A stretch of 64,000 nucleotides of DNA from Coniella vitis (lineage: Eukaryota > Ascomycota > Sordariomycetes > Diaporthales > Schizoparmaceae). The notes beneath the pieces were generated by a model. That model was not told the DNA's origin. It ran no database searches and was given only the letters and a program-made list of their open reading frames with translations. Shown here in pieces: positions 1 through 10,336 of this stretch (the first letter of the stretch is position 1; each line of letters begins with the position of its first letter). A program made the translations under genes and the position numbers. The DNA is taken from positions 1,689,501 through 1,753,500 of the forward strand of contig WUJK01000011.1 of the NCBI GenBank assembly GCA_011317545.1. Reading direction: 5' to 3'.

Positions 1-1
1 G

Positions 2-616
2 TCGACGTCGAGTGCTCCAGCCTCGTATATCAAGCGTGTCAACCAAAGCATGACACGCGTTGACCCGCTGCTCAAGACACTCCAGGTCCGACCGTCACCA
101 CCCGAGGGGCTCGTGCAGGCCTACCTCATCCACATTGGCGACCGTTCCGATATGAATTTCAAAAAGATCCTCGAACTCAAAGGTGTTCGTAAGCAGGATC
201 ACGCCCATCTGCTCGAGCTCTTTGCCATTCACCGGGATGGCACAGGTGCTGGCAAGCAGCTAGTCGATAGTTCGCCGCTGATTACGCCACTTGTACTGAC
301 GTCTGCCTCAGCTCTGGGTAGCACCGGCCTGCCTGGAATGACTTTGCCGGGTGGCCCTGGCTCGGCAGGGCTGCAGGGCCGCTTTGACGCGGCCTCGCTT
401 GGCGAGCGACTGCTGAGTGCCGCACGTGACGCCTCGGACCGTTTGGGCACGCCGACACCAGGGGGCCCAGCAGCTGCTCTGGGAGACAAGGCCACGATCA
501 ATGACAATCTCAAGAACATTGGCAAGTTTTTCAGAAGGGACATCGGAGTGCGCTTTGGAAAAAGGGACATCACACCAACTGGTGGTGGTCTGGGCGGTGA
601 TGACCAACATATATAA
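2..616 (+). CDS. VPS53: Vps53, C-terminal part (GARP tethering complex), 5' truncated by window edge
   Basis: The open frame runs from the window edge (first codon at 2) to a TAA at 614-616, about 204 residues. The block from YIKRVNQSMTRVDPLLKTLQ through FVQAYL-like and NFKKILELKG to the LLELF segment matches the conserved C-terminal end of Vps53. Vps53 is a subunit of the Golgi-associated retrograde protein complex, which tethers endosome-derived vesicles at the trans-Golgi network together with Vps51, Vps52 and Vps54. After this block comes a Gly/Pro-rich linker and a basic tail with FRRDIGVRFGKRD, typical of variable fungal C-termini. The upstream portion, most of the protein, lies outside the window, so exon structure cannot be judged. 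The family call comes from recalled pattern, not a search. Confidence 0.85.
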   Translation, partial: STSSAPASYIKRVNQSMTRVDPLLKTLQVRPSPPEGLVQAYLIHIGDRSDMNFKKILELKGVRKQDHAHLLELFAIHRDGTGAGKQLVDSSPLITPLVLTSASALGSTGLPGMTLPGGPGSAGLQGRFDAASLGERLLSAARDASDRLGTPTPGGPAAALGDKATINDNLKNIGKFFRRDIGVRFGKRDITPTGGGLGGDDQHI

Positions 617-2251
617 TCAATGCTTCCTGCAGTCAGCACCGGGCATACCCTTGGGAGGTGCTGCCATCTGCATTCGCTCAAAAATATACAGACAGTTGCA
701 AGGATGCAGGCGCTATCTTGTCAGAACACTATCGAGGCTTGCGTTCAGCGTGCCCTTGGGGTGAATGAGCAACCACCAGCTTACCACCTAGGCATGTACG
801 TACTGCGCAGGTTGACCAAGAAAACGTCAGACGACCTGTCTAGAAGTACCATGTACATATACTCAACCTGCAAGACCCGCTCGCTTGGGCCCGGTATAAC
901 ACGCGATTTGCTGGCTGGGATTTGGCTTCCAGGGGCAGCAGCTTACTTCTTCACCCTAGTACTATGTATAAGCCAGCAAGGCTGACTCCAGGTCTATCCT
1001 TTCTATTCCTTTGTGAATTTTGGGGGCTACACACCACAGCCCCCCTCTTCTGTGGTCTATGCAGTGGCAATGTTTTGCAAGATGGTGGAAGACTGACCCT
1101 CTGCCCTTGCCCGGTTGTCGTCTTGTCCCTGCCCACTGTGGGCGTATATTGGATTCGTCTCAAAAATGTCGGTTGGTGGCACACACTGCGCAAGGTTGCC
1201 GAGGTTGGTACTTCTCGATTCTGTCCTGCCCCGTCACCACGGAGCCTGACAGCCTTGAGCCTTGACGATCGCCGCATTCCTCAGCCCGTCAACATCAACG
1301 ACTGTGGCCAAAAGGGTCTAGAATGCAACTCCAGCCAGGTGTCATCGCAGCACTGAACACGCCGAGTCCGCCAGATCCACGAGACCAGAGGCCACAACTC
1401 TGCCCACCCTTGCCGAATCCGCCCGCTGCAGCGCTGACTTGAATGATGCAAGCCTCCCCGCGATGGATCGCAACGCCGAATCCTTCTCCTGGCCGCCGCC
1501 CGCTGCCACTACCACTGTCGCCTAGCTTGGTTTCACGTACGAGCAAAGTTGTTTCTACAGCCCTCAGAGCTCGTTGTTCTTTTCCATTTCCCATCTCTGC
1601 CCTTGAAATGTGTATCGCAACGGTGGTGGTCAATTCGATCAGGCGAACCATCTCCTGTCTGTGCCGTTATCAAATCCAGCGTCAAGTGGACATTGTCTTG
1701 ACTGCGCGATCGCCAAGAGGACCCTCAGCGCGCTTTCTTGTTGTTTGTCCTGCCAGAGTGGGCTGTGGCGTTGGTACCTGCGTGGTGCATGGTGTGGATT
1801 GACGGTTGGGGCCAAATTTTGAAGGAGGACCGAAAAGGGCTGTTGCAAGCACACCCTCGCGCCATACGTTCTCTCTCTCTCTCGCTCTCACTCATTCGCT
1901 TCACTCAACTTTTTTTTTTTCTCTCCTATCTTTGCCAGAAGTTGTCTGCATTCGCTTCTATCCCGTTTCACGTTGTGGTGGCAGTTTATGTGCCTGTTTG
2001 CTGCCCACTTCAGTGCCCACTTCTCGTTCACCAACTCTTCCCCTTTTTGCCCTTCGTTTTCTTTTCCTTCTTTCTCCCAAAATCATTCACAACGTCGACA
2101 CATCGAGGGCTATACCTGTTCCCCAAGACTGAGTGAAACACACGCATACATTGTGGAGACGGGCGTCAATGGTACACATCGTCGCCACTCGCATCGTCTT
2201 CGCTGAGACGAGGTGACGGAGGCTCTATTGTCACGTTGACATTGCTCCAAG
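617..2251. other. Intergenic region between VPS53 and the Cys-rich membrane protein gene
   Basis: No convincing coding region was found; the short frames lack conserved content and clash between strands. One copy of the recurrent 9-mer TACTATGTA sits at 960-968. The last 400 bases become strongly pyrimidine-rich. Confidence 0.6.
1861..2110 (+). promoter_or_regulatory. CT-rich promoter / 5' UTR tract
   Basis: From about 1869 to 2090 the plus strand is dominated by C and T, including a CT microsatellite at 1870-1883 and a T run near 1910-1920. Pyrimidine-rich tracts upstream of the start codon are common around transcription starts in filamentous ascomycetes. Its position 150-380 bases before the ATG at 2252 fits that role. 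This is inferred from composition only. Confidence 0.35.
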
Positions 2252-4067
2252 ATGCCCAACGTCGGGTCCTTGACCACAGTCTTCACTGCTCCAGCGGCCT
2301 GCCAGACCGCGACCGGCCTCTATCAGATATGGGATTCGAGCAGCGACTACTACTACGAGCAGGGGCCGCTGGCGTCCATGGCGAGCTGTTTCCCCAGCGG
2401 TTATGTTGCAACGTCCACTGCTCAATACTTCTCGCCTGGGCTATGTCCAGACGGGTACACAGCGGCTTGCTCGAGCACAAACGTGTTGGCCGCAACAGCA
2501 ACGGAGACCGCCGTGACATGTTGTCCAGCCCCAGCGTAAGATGATTGCCTCATTTTGCGTCCTTTCGTTGTGATGATAGGGTGGCTGATAGTCTATGACT
2601 CCATACTAGTGACATCAGTTATACGTGTGCGGCGAGCTCAATCCCTGGTCAACCTTTCCTTGGGTGCGCAACCAGCGTGACTGTGCCTGTAAGCGTATTA
2701 GGGGTCACGGCGGTTTCCAGTGGGCAGTCCTATAGTACAGCGACGGTCGAGGGTACAGGTTTTGCGCTCGGTGCAAACAGTATCTCGGTGCGCTTCCGGG
2801 CGGGCGACTTCTCAGCGGAGAATAGTGCGACGGTACGTATCGGCTACCATGGGAGAGCGTAGCATTGCCCTCTCCAACCGCCCCCCCCCCCTTCCCCTAC
2901 CATAAACGTCTCGGGCTTTCCGTCTCATATAAGTGAAGCTTTGTATTGACATGACCTGGACCCACCCAGACTACACCGTCGACAACGGCACCATGTGCAC
3001 TTCAGACTTCGGCCATTGCTACAGCAGCAGCATCGAGCAAGCGTTTGTCGACAGCAGCCATAGCAGGCATCGCCGTCGGTGCCGGCGGAGCGCTCCTCGT
3101 CTTGGCCAGCTCTCTTGCCATCTTTTGCTGGATTCGCAAGAAGAAAATGCGAGCAGCAGCACGGTCTACGCCGCAACGCCAGTACACGTCCGACTATATC
3201 ACACTGCCCAAACCGCCCACCGGAGGACTACGCCACCCGCCGCCGCCCAGACCGCCCACGCCGCCTCCACTGCCACAGCTCTCGTCGCTGCCTCCGCCAC
3301 CGCCCATCAAAGACGGCTTCTTGTGGCCAACATCGCCAACATCACCACGCAGTCCCGCGGCCGCCGATTATTTCACCAAGTTGCGCGATGACGCCTTGCA
3401 CAAATCCCGCTCCCACGATGAGCTAAACAAGAAATCGTACTTTTATGCTGGTCCTGCTGGTATTGTTATGGTTGGCGCGAGAGAAAAGGACCAAGACAAC
3501 AAGGACCGGAAGAAGCTGTCGAGGCTGTCGAGTACCGGTCCCTTCGAGCTACCTGGGGCTGAAATCATGGAGGATGACAGAGATGCCTATGAGTTGCACG
3601 AGCTGTACGGCGAAGGGCAAATGAGCCCCAACTCAGCAACAGGTCTGATGTCACCCATGACGAGACATGGGTTTGGCGGCAACAACAACGGCGGCAGACC
3701 CTCAAAACTCACGACCTCGAAGTCGATGGACGCACTGCAGACATTAGCCAACCCAGCAGTGTGGCAACCCAAGGACCACAGGCCTTCCAACTATTCTTGG
3801 GCCGTTGCACCGCCAGCCATCAATGCAGATCAGCCTGCCGAGCTCGAATCGCCCTCCAGAAGCCTCGATCTGCCGTTGCGGAACTTTGACCTGCCGCCGC
3901 CGACGCCCCCGCCGCGTTTGTCGCAGAGACATCTCCATGGCATTCCGATCATGACTCGCCATAGACGGTTTCCGAGCGCGCGTTCGGGAAGTACACTTGC
4001 GCCTGCTGAGCTGCCTGGGGACTGGGAGTCTCCAAGGCTTAATGGACCCATAGACGGGTACCTGTAA
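2252..4067 (+). CDS. Single-pass membrane protein with Cys-rich ectodomain and proline-rich cytoplasmic tail
   Basis: Three exons are proposed: 2252-2535, 2619-2832 (or from 2610), and 2970-4067, giving about 531 residues. Both introns have GT..AG ends and keep frame. Exon 1 encodes a Cys-containing region (LTTVFTAPAACQ, FSPGLCPDGYTAAC, ending in a CC pair) resembling a large Pezizomycotina family of surface proteins. No classical signal peptide precedes it, which I believe is usual for this family. A Thr/Ser/Ala-rich stalk leads to one membrane segment (AIAGIAVGAGGALLVLASSL), followed by CWIRKKK as a stop-transfer signal. The long cytoplasmic tail has proline clusters (PPPPRPPTPPPLPQ), a possible SH3 or profilin target, and is otherwise likely disordered. 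Topology suggests a cell-surface sensor or adhesion protein, but function is unknown. Confidence 0.75.
2880..2893. repeat. Poly-C run in intron 2
   Basis: An uninterrupted C tract of about a dozen bases lies inside the proposed intron 2833-2969. It is prone to sequencing length error but does not affect the coding frame. Confidence 0.8.
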
Positions 4068-4889
4068 CATGAACCTATTCCATTCTTTGACATTCATTCT
4101 TCTTTCTTGTACACCTGTAACTCTTTTTTGCTTTCTTTTCTCATCAGGTTTCCTCCCATGAACAAGTGAGAAAAGAGCCTGTGAGAGTCGAGTTGGACGT
4201 GTATTTTTGATTCTTATCGAGCGATGAATTTGGGGTGCATTATATTGGCGCAGAATTGGTGTATCTGTTTATCCATGTCCAAACACAGGCGGACAACTAA
4301 AATTGGGTGGGAAGGAAAGGACCCAGATCTTTGAGATTCTTCATTTCCACGATGTTGGGCTGCAATGCCGTGTATTATCATCTTTTGGTGGGTTGTTGGT
4401 TTTCAGAGCTAGTATGGCTCCCGCGTACGTTGCACCTTGCAAGGCTGTTGTTTACAAAGGCCTTTCACCAGACATGTTTATACTTGGAGGCATTGTAGTA
4501 TTACTCAGATTCCGTCTTGACAAGATGAGAAAGAAATGACACGATGAAACCTGATGACCATAGTCAATGCACATTACCGATTGAGCATATACGAGATCAC
4601 TGATCAGTGACCACAGCGCTCCCGGTTCTGAAGACATGTTCGCCGTCGAGGCCAAGGCAAACGTCCTTTTCCCACTACTTTTGCTCGCAACACACATGGT
4701 CTTGAGCGCGTTTCTAAATCATTCCGCGGGGCTTGACAGAACCAGAATATGAGAGCTTGGATTTTTATCGTTTTGCTTAGGTGTCCAAATGTCTCCCCCA
4801 TCTGTCGTTTCGGCGCATACCAACATCCCCACCGCGCCGATAATGGATGGCAGTTCCATTGGCCATCGAGATAATGAGCGAAGGGATCC

Positions 4890-5006
4890 ATTAAAGACAC
4901 ACACACACACACACACACACCACACACACGATGCTGCATCGTCATCTATCTGCAAAGACTATATCAAATCCTGTGTGTGTGTGTCTGTGTGTGTGTGTCG
5001 TCTTAA
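4890..5006. repeat. CA tract and facing TG tract forming a long inverted repeat
   Basis: An (AC)n tract at 4897-4929 is followed by a (TG)n tract at 4972-4998, so the two arms can pair over roughly 25 bases. The flanks TTAAAGACAC on the left and GTCTTAAAG on the right are also partly complementary. A small perfect palindrome, CGATGCTGCATCG, lies in the loop at 4929-4941. Confidence 0.85.
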
Positions 5007-5659
5007 AGAAAATCATGCTAGCCAACATTACACACTGCATTTCCAAATCTCGGGGCAAAACCGTCCAACTAACTAACCAATCCTTCCACGCGATCTCAAT
5101 AGCCCTTGAGATCTATCTACCTGCCTATTCCGGTTAAAAAGAACGAACGGCAGAGCGACAGCGCGGCCATTTTGTTGGCCCCCCCCCCCCCTGAAACGGG
5201 CCACCTGAGCACCAAAAGGCAAATAATTGCGGCAATCTCGAGCAGGTAAAGAACGGAATAAAATAACTTTTGTGCAATTTGACCCAAAGACTAACCGCTT
5301 ACTTATCCTTTGAGTAAGTCGGTAGTATCTGGTCACTCAACAACAACAACCCCCCCCCCCTCTCATTTCAATTCTAGGTGTGTGATTATGCATTGTGTTT
5401 CTCTCCTTGCATTGGATTGGCTTTGCCTCGTTGCCGGGGAGAGAAATCACCTGCAGCTTTGCTTGCTGTTTCGCGGGCGCGATTATGGCGCACACACTTT
5501 CAGCTCCAAAAAAAAGAAAGAAAAAAAAAGAGAGAGATTGTGAATGTGGCAGTGGGAGTGCAAATAGAAACACAAGAGAACTTGGAATAGTATGTGCGGT
5601 GGATGAACGATGAGCCTGCTGCTTTTGTATAAAGTCTTATTTTATGTATTCTTTTAACG

Positions 5660-5702
5660 AGAAAAAGAAAAGAAAAGAAAAGAAAAAGAAAAGAAAAAGA
5701 AA
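5660..5702. repeat. A4G / A5G microsatellite
   Basis: Near-perfect repeats of AAAAG and AAAAAG fill this stretch. Confidence 0.85.
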
Positions 5703-6169
5703 CGGCCAAGGGATGGGGATATGAGCAAGAAGCAGAGCAAACACTTGATTCAACTACATAAAAGATGACATAAGCCATCCCATGTACGAGGACGCAATAA
5801 TGCCTTGAAAGGCTGTACATAGTATTGGTGCCATTGTAAACAGCTACCATGTAGTGATCACAGCCTGGTACATCCAATTTTCACCGTCCCCAGATCTGCA
5901 CTCCCAAATCCAGTTCGCCTCTTTTGGGTGGACAGGACAAGCTGCAGACCTGTCACGTTTGCGCATGCTCTCACCGCTTCAAATAAGTCTTCATTCACAC
6001 GTCAAAACGACCAAGATAGTATAATATATATGCATAAAGAAGCAACCACCGGTCCGGATGTCGATTCCCATCCGTGTCATCTCTTGCCGCCCATGCCACT
6101 CCAATCTAATCAATCCACAGCAGCGCGTGCAAATAAATGCTTGTCCATGGTAAGTAAGCCCCAGTCAAT

Positions 6170-6213
6170 CAGCCAGCCAGCCAGCCAGCCAACCAACCAA
6201 ACCAAACAAACAG
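6170..6213. repeat. CAGC / CAAC tetranucleotide repeat
   Basis: Five CAGC units grade into CAAC and CAAA units. It is an intergenic microsatellite. Confidence 0.8.
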
Positions 6214-6861
6214 AAACAGTAGAAAAGCAAGCCCAGCAGTCCACCCGCGGTTACATAGTACCCAAGAAAAAGGGTCTCCCCCATCCCGTTTCCCCCCCCC
6301 CCCCAGACAAAAAATGTTTCTTTGCCTTGCCGACGAGCCAATCAAACCGACAATGCTCGCGAAAGTAGAAAAACAAGCCATGCTCTGTACGGCTTGCCGG
6401 GCGTTTAACTGCAGCGTGACAGGCGCCGTGATTGGTGGGCGGGTAAAAGAGATGGCAAAAAGAGAGGGGTTTGGCTATATTTGGGGTTACAATCCACTCG
6501 ACTGACACCCCCACCACCACCAGCACCCAAATTCAACGCAGCAACTCACCCTTCCTCTGACAAGGCAAAAGAGCTTATTTCTCATCAAAGATCTTGATCT
6601 GCGAGCCCCGGGGCCAGCAGGGGCAGGTTTAGTGAGCCGCTAGGAAGTCCAGAGTCTAGCGGATGCATGACAAGGGGGCCCACAGCGCTTAGAATAAATC
6701 CCAAGGAGAGGTGGCCACCCACCCACCGGCTTCCGGACATCGCCAATAGTGTGAAGCAGGCACAGGCGAGTAGCGGACGCCATGGCTGCCCGCCTGTGGT
6801 AAGCGAGCACAGAGTGTACCACTCCTTGGCTGGGGAAACAACGCAATGATTGATGCCAGAC

Positions 6862-6883
6862 ATGGTGGTGGTGGTGGTGGTGG
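6862..6883. repeat. GGT trinucleotide repeat
   Basis: About seven GGT units lie in an intergenic position. Confidence 0.85.
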
Positions 6884-7362
6884 CCTGAGACGGGGGAAGG
6901 GGAGGTCCCTCGTCGATGCAGACTTGCATAGGGCGGCTCGCTGCTTTGCTGCTTCTTGATATACTTACTACCTACTGCCGCTTGTATTCTCGTGCTGATT
7001 CGCGGTGGTGGTCTTTCTTTTCCCTCTTCTCACTTGTCCTTCCTTGCCTTCTACCACTCTTCACCTCCAATACCGATCGTCCTTCGAACGAGGCTCTGGC
7101 CCGGTGTCAAGTCTTTTTTTGATTTGTGCAGAGTATAGAATCAGACCGCCAGCACAATTCGACAATGTACCGATAACGTGGAAAACAAGACGGAAGCCGC
7201 ACATCCCCATCGCCAAACCTCCCAACGGAGGGGCTAGTTGCGTCTTGTCCATTCGGTTGTGCATCGTCAGAGACCGACAAAAAGGTCGAGGCTTTAGTTG
7301 AGGCAAGCGATCATCAGTAACTGAGAATCTGCTCGACGCCGAGTGCCAATCCACAAGAAAAG

Positions 7363-9213
7363 ATGTCGCCCCGTCCGCCACAAGGAGGGGCCTTCTCCCT
7401 CTTCCCTAAGGAGAGATCGCCATCCAGAAGCGGTATGCAAGCAGCAGCGGGTGGTCCCAGACCATCCATCGACTCGTTAACCCGAAACTCGCCGTCTCGA
7501 TCAGGAAGACGAACCCCACTCGAAAGAAAAATATCAGCCAGGGAAGGCAAACGACCAGAATACACGGACAGCAACAACAACAACAACAATCAACCGTCAG
7601 CGGAGCCAATAATACAACGACCGGCCCCAGTAGCACTGGCCGACACGCCACCTCGCTGCGACACGGCCTTCTCCGAAGCTCAGACTCTCGTGCGGGAGAA
7701 TAGCACGCGATCACGCAACTCCATCGCCAAGCTCCCTCTTGCACCAGAAGACCGCGCTGTTGACGGCGATGCAGGCGTGACTGCTGCGCCAATACGGTCC
7801 ATTTTCCCAGAGTACAACCATGATATCTCACTTGCTGCGCAGAGCTACTACCCAACACAAACCAGCCCAACACGCATCCCCCCAGAGGCCATCAGCCGAC
7901 GCCTCTACTCGCCCACATCCGACACGCACCCGGCGTCTCCACGCAATAACAGTAGCAACAATGGCCCTCAGTCTCCTCCTCTGCGTAGCCCACAAAGCGG
8001 AGGAACCGCCAACACGGCCTCGCGCAAGTGGCCCCCACCCCGTACCGCTGAAGTGCACCCCACCAAGCCGCCCGAGGTGAGCACAACAGAGCAGCTCCGC
8101 AACTACTGGAAGGTCGCCAACGGGTGGAAGGCGGGTGCGAGCGAAGGGCGCGTGTATACCTTCAAGGTCAGCTGCGAACGGGACGCGCCCGTGTACACGC
8201 TCGCTTCGCGGACGCAGCAGCCCTTCTACCGTGTGAAGCTGGATCCGACGAGCACGTCAGCCTACGTCTCCGTGTCGCGCTTCGACCCGTCCAAGGTGTA
8301 CAAGCCGCCGGTGCCGCCGAAGGATACCAATAGTAACAACGCCATGAATGGCGCGTCACGCGATGGGAGCAGCGAGACGGTCAATGTGTCTGCTGGCAAG
8401 GAAACGAGTGCCAAAGGGTGGCAGGAAGTCCTGGCTACATCGCTCGAGGAGAAAGCGAGGCACCATGCGCCGCACGATGGTCTTGTTGCCCTGCTGTTTC
8501 CGGCCGCAGCTGCCAAGATGGCCATGGAGAGCCAGCATACCAACGTGGCCGCCTGCGCCACCGCCGAGCGCGAGTGTGCAAGGCTTGTGTGGGACGACGA
8601 CAGTGGGCTCAACTTTCTGGTTCACCCTGCGCTGGCGATGCCATTCTGCATCACAATCGAGCGTAACCCAACATGGTCGCGGACCGAATACACGCTTGAG
8701 CATATCGAGTCACCGCAACATCTTGCACGTCTGACCCGTGACGGAACCGGCACTGGCTGGTTAGAAGTGGACACCGGTATCGCTTCCAAGATTGATGCCG
8801 TCTACCTTGTCGACGTCGCTGTCACTGCCTTGTTGCTGGTCGCACACGCAGACGGGGAGTTTAGCAAGGTGGAGGTCTTTGAGCCGCCGCCATCTCTCGG
8901 CGATGAGAAAAAAGATGTAAGGTCATCAAGCCGTCTTAGTCGCCTCAGCTCGAAGATTGGGCCGGGAGGAGAGAAGAAGAAGACTGCTAAGAGTCCTCTG
9001 GAATCGTTTGAGCTGGACTTGGAGAGTCAGCTGAGCGATTTCAAGAAGAACTCGAGCAAGACCAAGGACGGTACCCCAGGCTGCGCAAGAATAATCATCT
9101 CAATCTTGGGCATGACGTTCAAGTTCTGTATATGGTGCGCGACGATCGTTTTCAAAGCATTGACGGGAGGCATTGCGCTGATTGCCAAGTGCTTGACTTC
9201 GGAGAAATTGTAA
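7363..9213 (+). CDS. Fungus-specific protein with a hydrophobic C-terminal segment (616 aa)
   Basis: A single-exon frame runs from an ATG in good context (aagATGtc) to TAA at 9211-9213. Residues 1 to about 240 are Ser/Pro/Arg/Asn-rich and likely disordered, with an Asn run near 70. Residues about 250-510 form a folded-looking region (YTFKVSCERDAPVYTLASRT, FYRVKLDPTSTSAYV, LVWDDDSGLNFLVHPALAMP). I recall homologues of this pattern widely annotated as acetylserotonin methyltransferase-like, a label I consider unsupported since no SAM-binding motif is visible. A basic, Ser-rich linker precedes the C-terminus, where residues about 575-612 (IIISILGMTFKFCIWCATIVF then ALTGGIALIAKCL) are hydrophobic. 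This suggests tail-anchored or hairpin membrane attachment. Function is unknown. Confidence 0.8.
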   Translation: MSPRPPQGGAFSLFPKERSPSRSGMQAAAGGPRPSIDSLTRNSPSRSGRRTPLERKISAREGKRPEYTDSNNNNNNQPSAEPIIQRPAPVALADTPPRCDTAFSEAQTLVRENSTRSRNSIAKLPLAPEDRAVDGDAGVTAAPIRSIFPEYNHDISLAAQSYYPTQTSPTRIPPEAISRRLYSPTSDTHPASPRNNSSNNGPQSPPLRSPQSGGTANTASRKWPPPRTAEVHPTKPPEVSTTEQLRNYWKVANGWKAGASEGRVYTFKVSCERDAPVYTLASRTQQPFYRVKLDPTSTSAYVSVSRFDPSKVYKPPVPPKDTNSNNAMNGASRDGSSETVNVSAGKETSAKGWQEVLATSLEEKARHHAPHDGLVALLFPAAAAKMAMESQHTNVAACATAERECARLVWDDDSGLNFLVHPALAMPFCITIERNPTWSRTEYTLEHIESPQHLARLTRDGTGTGWLEVDTGIASKIDAVYLVDVAVTALLLVAHADGEFSKVEVFEPPPSLGDEKKDVRSSSRLSRLSSKIGPGGEKKKTAKSPLESFELDLESQLSDFKKNSSKTKDGTPGCARIIISILGMTFKFCIWCATIVFKALTGGIALIAKCLTSEKL

Positions 9214-9435
9214 GCGTAGACGAGGCACGAAGGAATGAATATGACGGATGATCTTGGTTCTAATGGTGTAGATGTGTCGACTGGTGCATCCGGGCTTGGA
9301 TTCCCTTTTTCTGGCATTATAATCCATGATACCTCTCTTGTCTCCTTGTAATTCCATGATATTGTTCGCTTTCGCGTGACTATTCTTTTTGGCGCTCCGC
9401 TGTAAGCCATTGGATATTTGATATTTCAAGTCCTT

Positions 9436-10336
9436 CTACCTCTTCCGCTCGCGTATCTTGATCTTGGCTCCCTTTTTCGTGACCCCGCCACTCGTCGCTG
9501 ATTTAGCCATGCGTGCTCGTTGCAATTCGAGCTCGTTCTCGGCATCAGTAAGAGCCTTCAGCTTCTTTTTTGCCGCCTTCAGTCTTCGCCGTAATAGCTC
9601 TGCATTTTCCCGTCTCTTTGCCTTTTCTTTCTCCTTCTCCGTCATGGGACTGTCCGAGTCGCTGTCGCTGTCGATATCTGAATCGTTCTCGTCGTCTTGT
9701 TTGGGCAGTGCCTCTGCGACCTCGCTCACAGAGTCGGCAAACACAATCTTCTTCGCTTTGTTCTTGGGTTTCGATGCCGACAGTGCGTTGTCTTCGTCGC
9801 TGTCAAAGTCGTCCTCGTCATCCTCATCCTCCGCACTCGGATCAATCCCAGCAAACGTGCCAGCAATGACAGCCCGCTGTTCCAATCGAGCGACCTCTTT
9901 TGCGACAACGCTACGCATCGTCCGCAGGTACCCGAGATCTTGTGTCTTGAGCAGGCGCACCGTGTCCACATCCAGGGCCGTGTTGCCCCTGTCGCCTGCA
10001 ACGGTACCTGTCCACCTCTTACCGCCTGCAAGTCGATCTGTGGACAGCTTGCCCCGCGACACCATGCCAAAGTAGAATTCATCTTCGTTTCGCTCGGCAG
10101 CCTTTTGCTTGAGACTCTTGAGGACTGTCTGTTTCTTCTTGTGGTCTTTGGCTCGGAGTTTGTAGTCCTGGGAAAGGAAAGATTGGATTTAGTAATCGGA
10201 TTGGAACGTTGGAGCACGCTCGTTGCGAGCAATAACATACCTTGTGCTTTTCGAGGAGACCGAGACGTTCTCGCTCTTTGAGCTGACCTCTCTCGCGGTG
10301 CGAGCGGCGCTGTATCGAGTTTCGTAACGACGACAT
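9436..10336 (-). CDS. UTP11: Utp11, U3 snoRNP / SSU processome protein
   Basis: Two exons on the minus strand, 10336-10241 and 10167-9436, are joined across a 73-nt GT..AG intron in phase 0, giving 275 residues. Yeast Utp11 is about 250. The N-terminus MSSLRNSIQRRSHRERGQLK and the conserved HKDYKLRAKDHKKKQ, LKSLKQKAAERNEDEFYFGM and DVDTVRLLKTQDLGYLRTM blocks are diagnostic. Utp11 belongs to the small-subunit processome in the nucleolus and is needed for 18S pre-rRNA cleavage. The centre carries an acidic patch of Asp/Glu/Ser, and the C-terminus is a Lys/Arg-rich coiled-coil-like region (RRRLKAAKKKLKALTDAENE) ending in KIRERKR. The opposite strand shows a long open frame at 9458-10075 that is only a shadow of this basic and acidic composition. 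Confidence 0.93.

Larger units (their letters stand above)
4068..7362. other. 3.3 kb intergenic region with many simple repeats
   Basis: No supported gene was found. The stretch holds a CA tract and a facing TG tract near 4.9-5.0 kb, several poly-C runs (5179-5192, around 5350, around 6293), an A4G-type repeat, a CAGC/CAAC repeat and a GGT repeat. Copies of the 9-mer TACATAGTA lie at 5816-5824 and 6252-6260. Open frames here are short and follow the repeats. Confidence 0.6.

Noticed and set aside
9458..10075. 205-residue plus-strand open frame opposite UTP11
   Set aside because: Ser-rich mirror of the Glu/Lys-rich Utp11 sequence; Utp11 is clearly the real gene.
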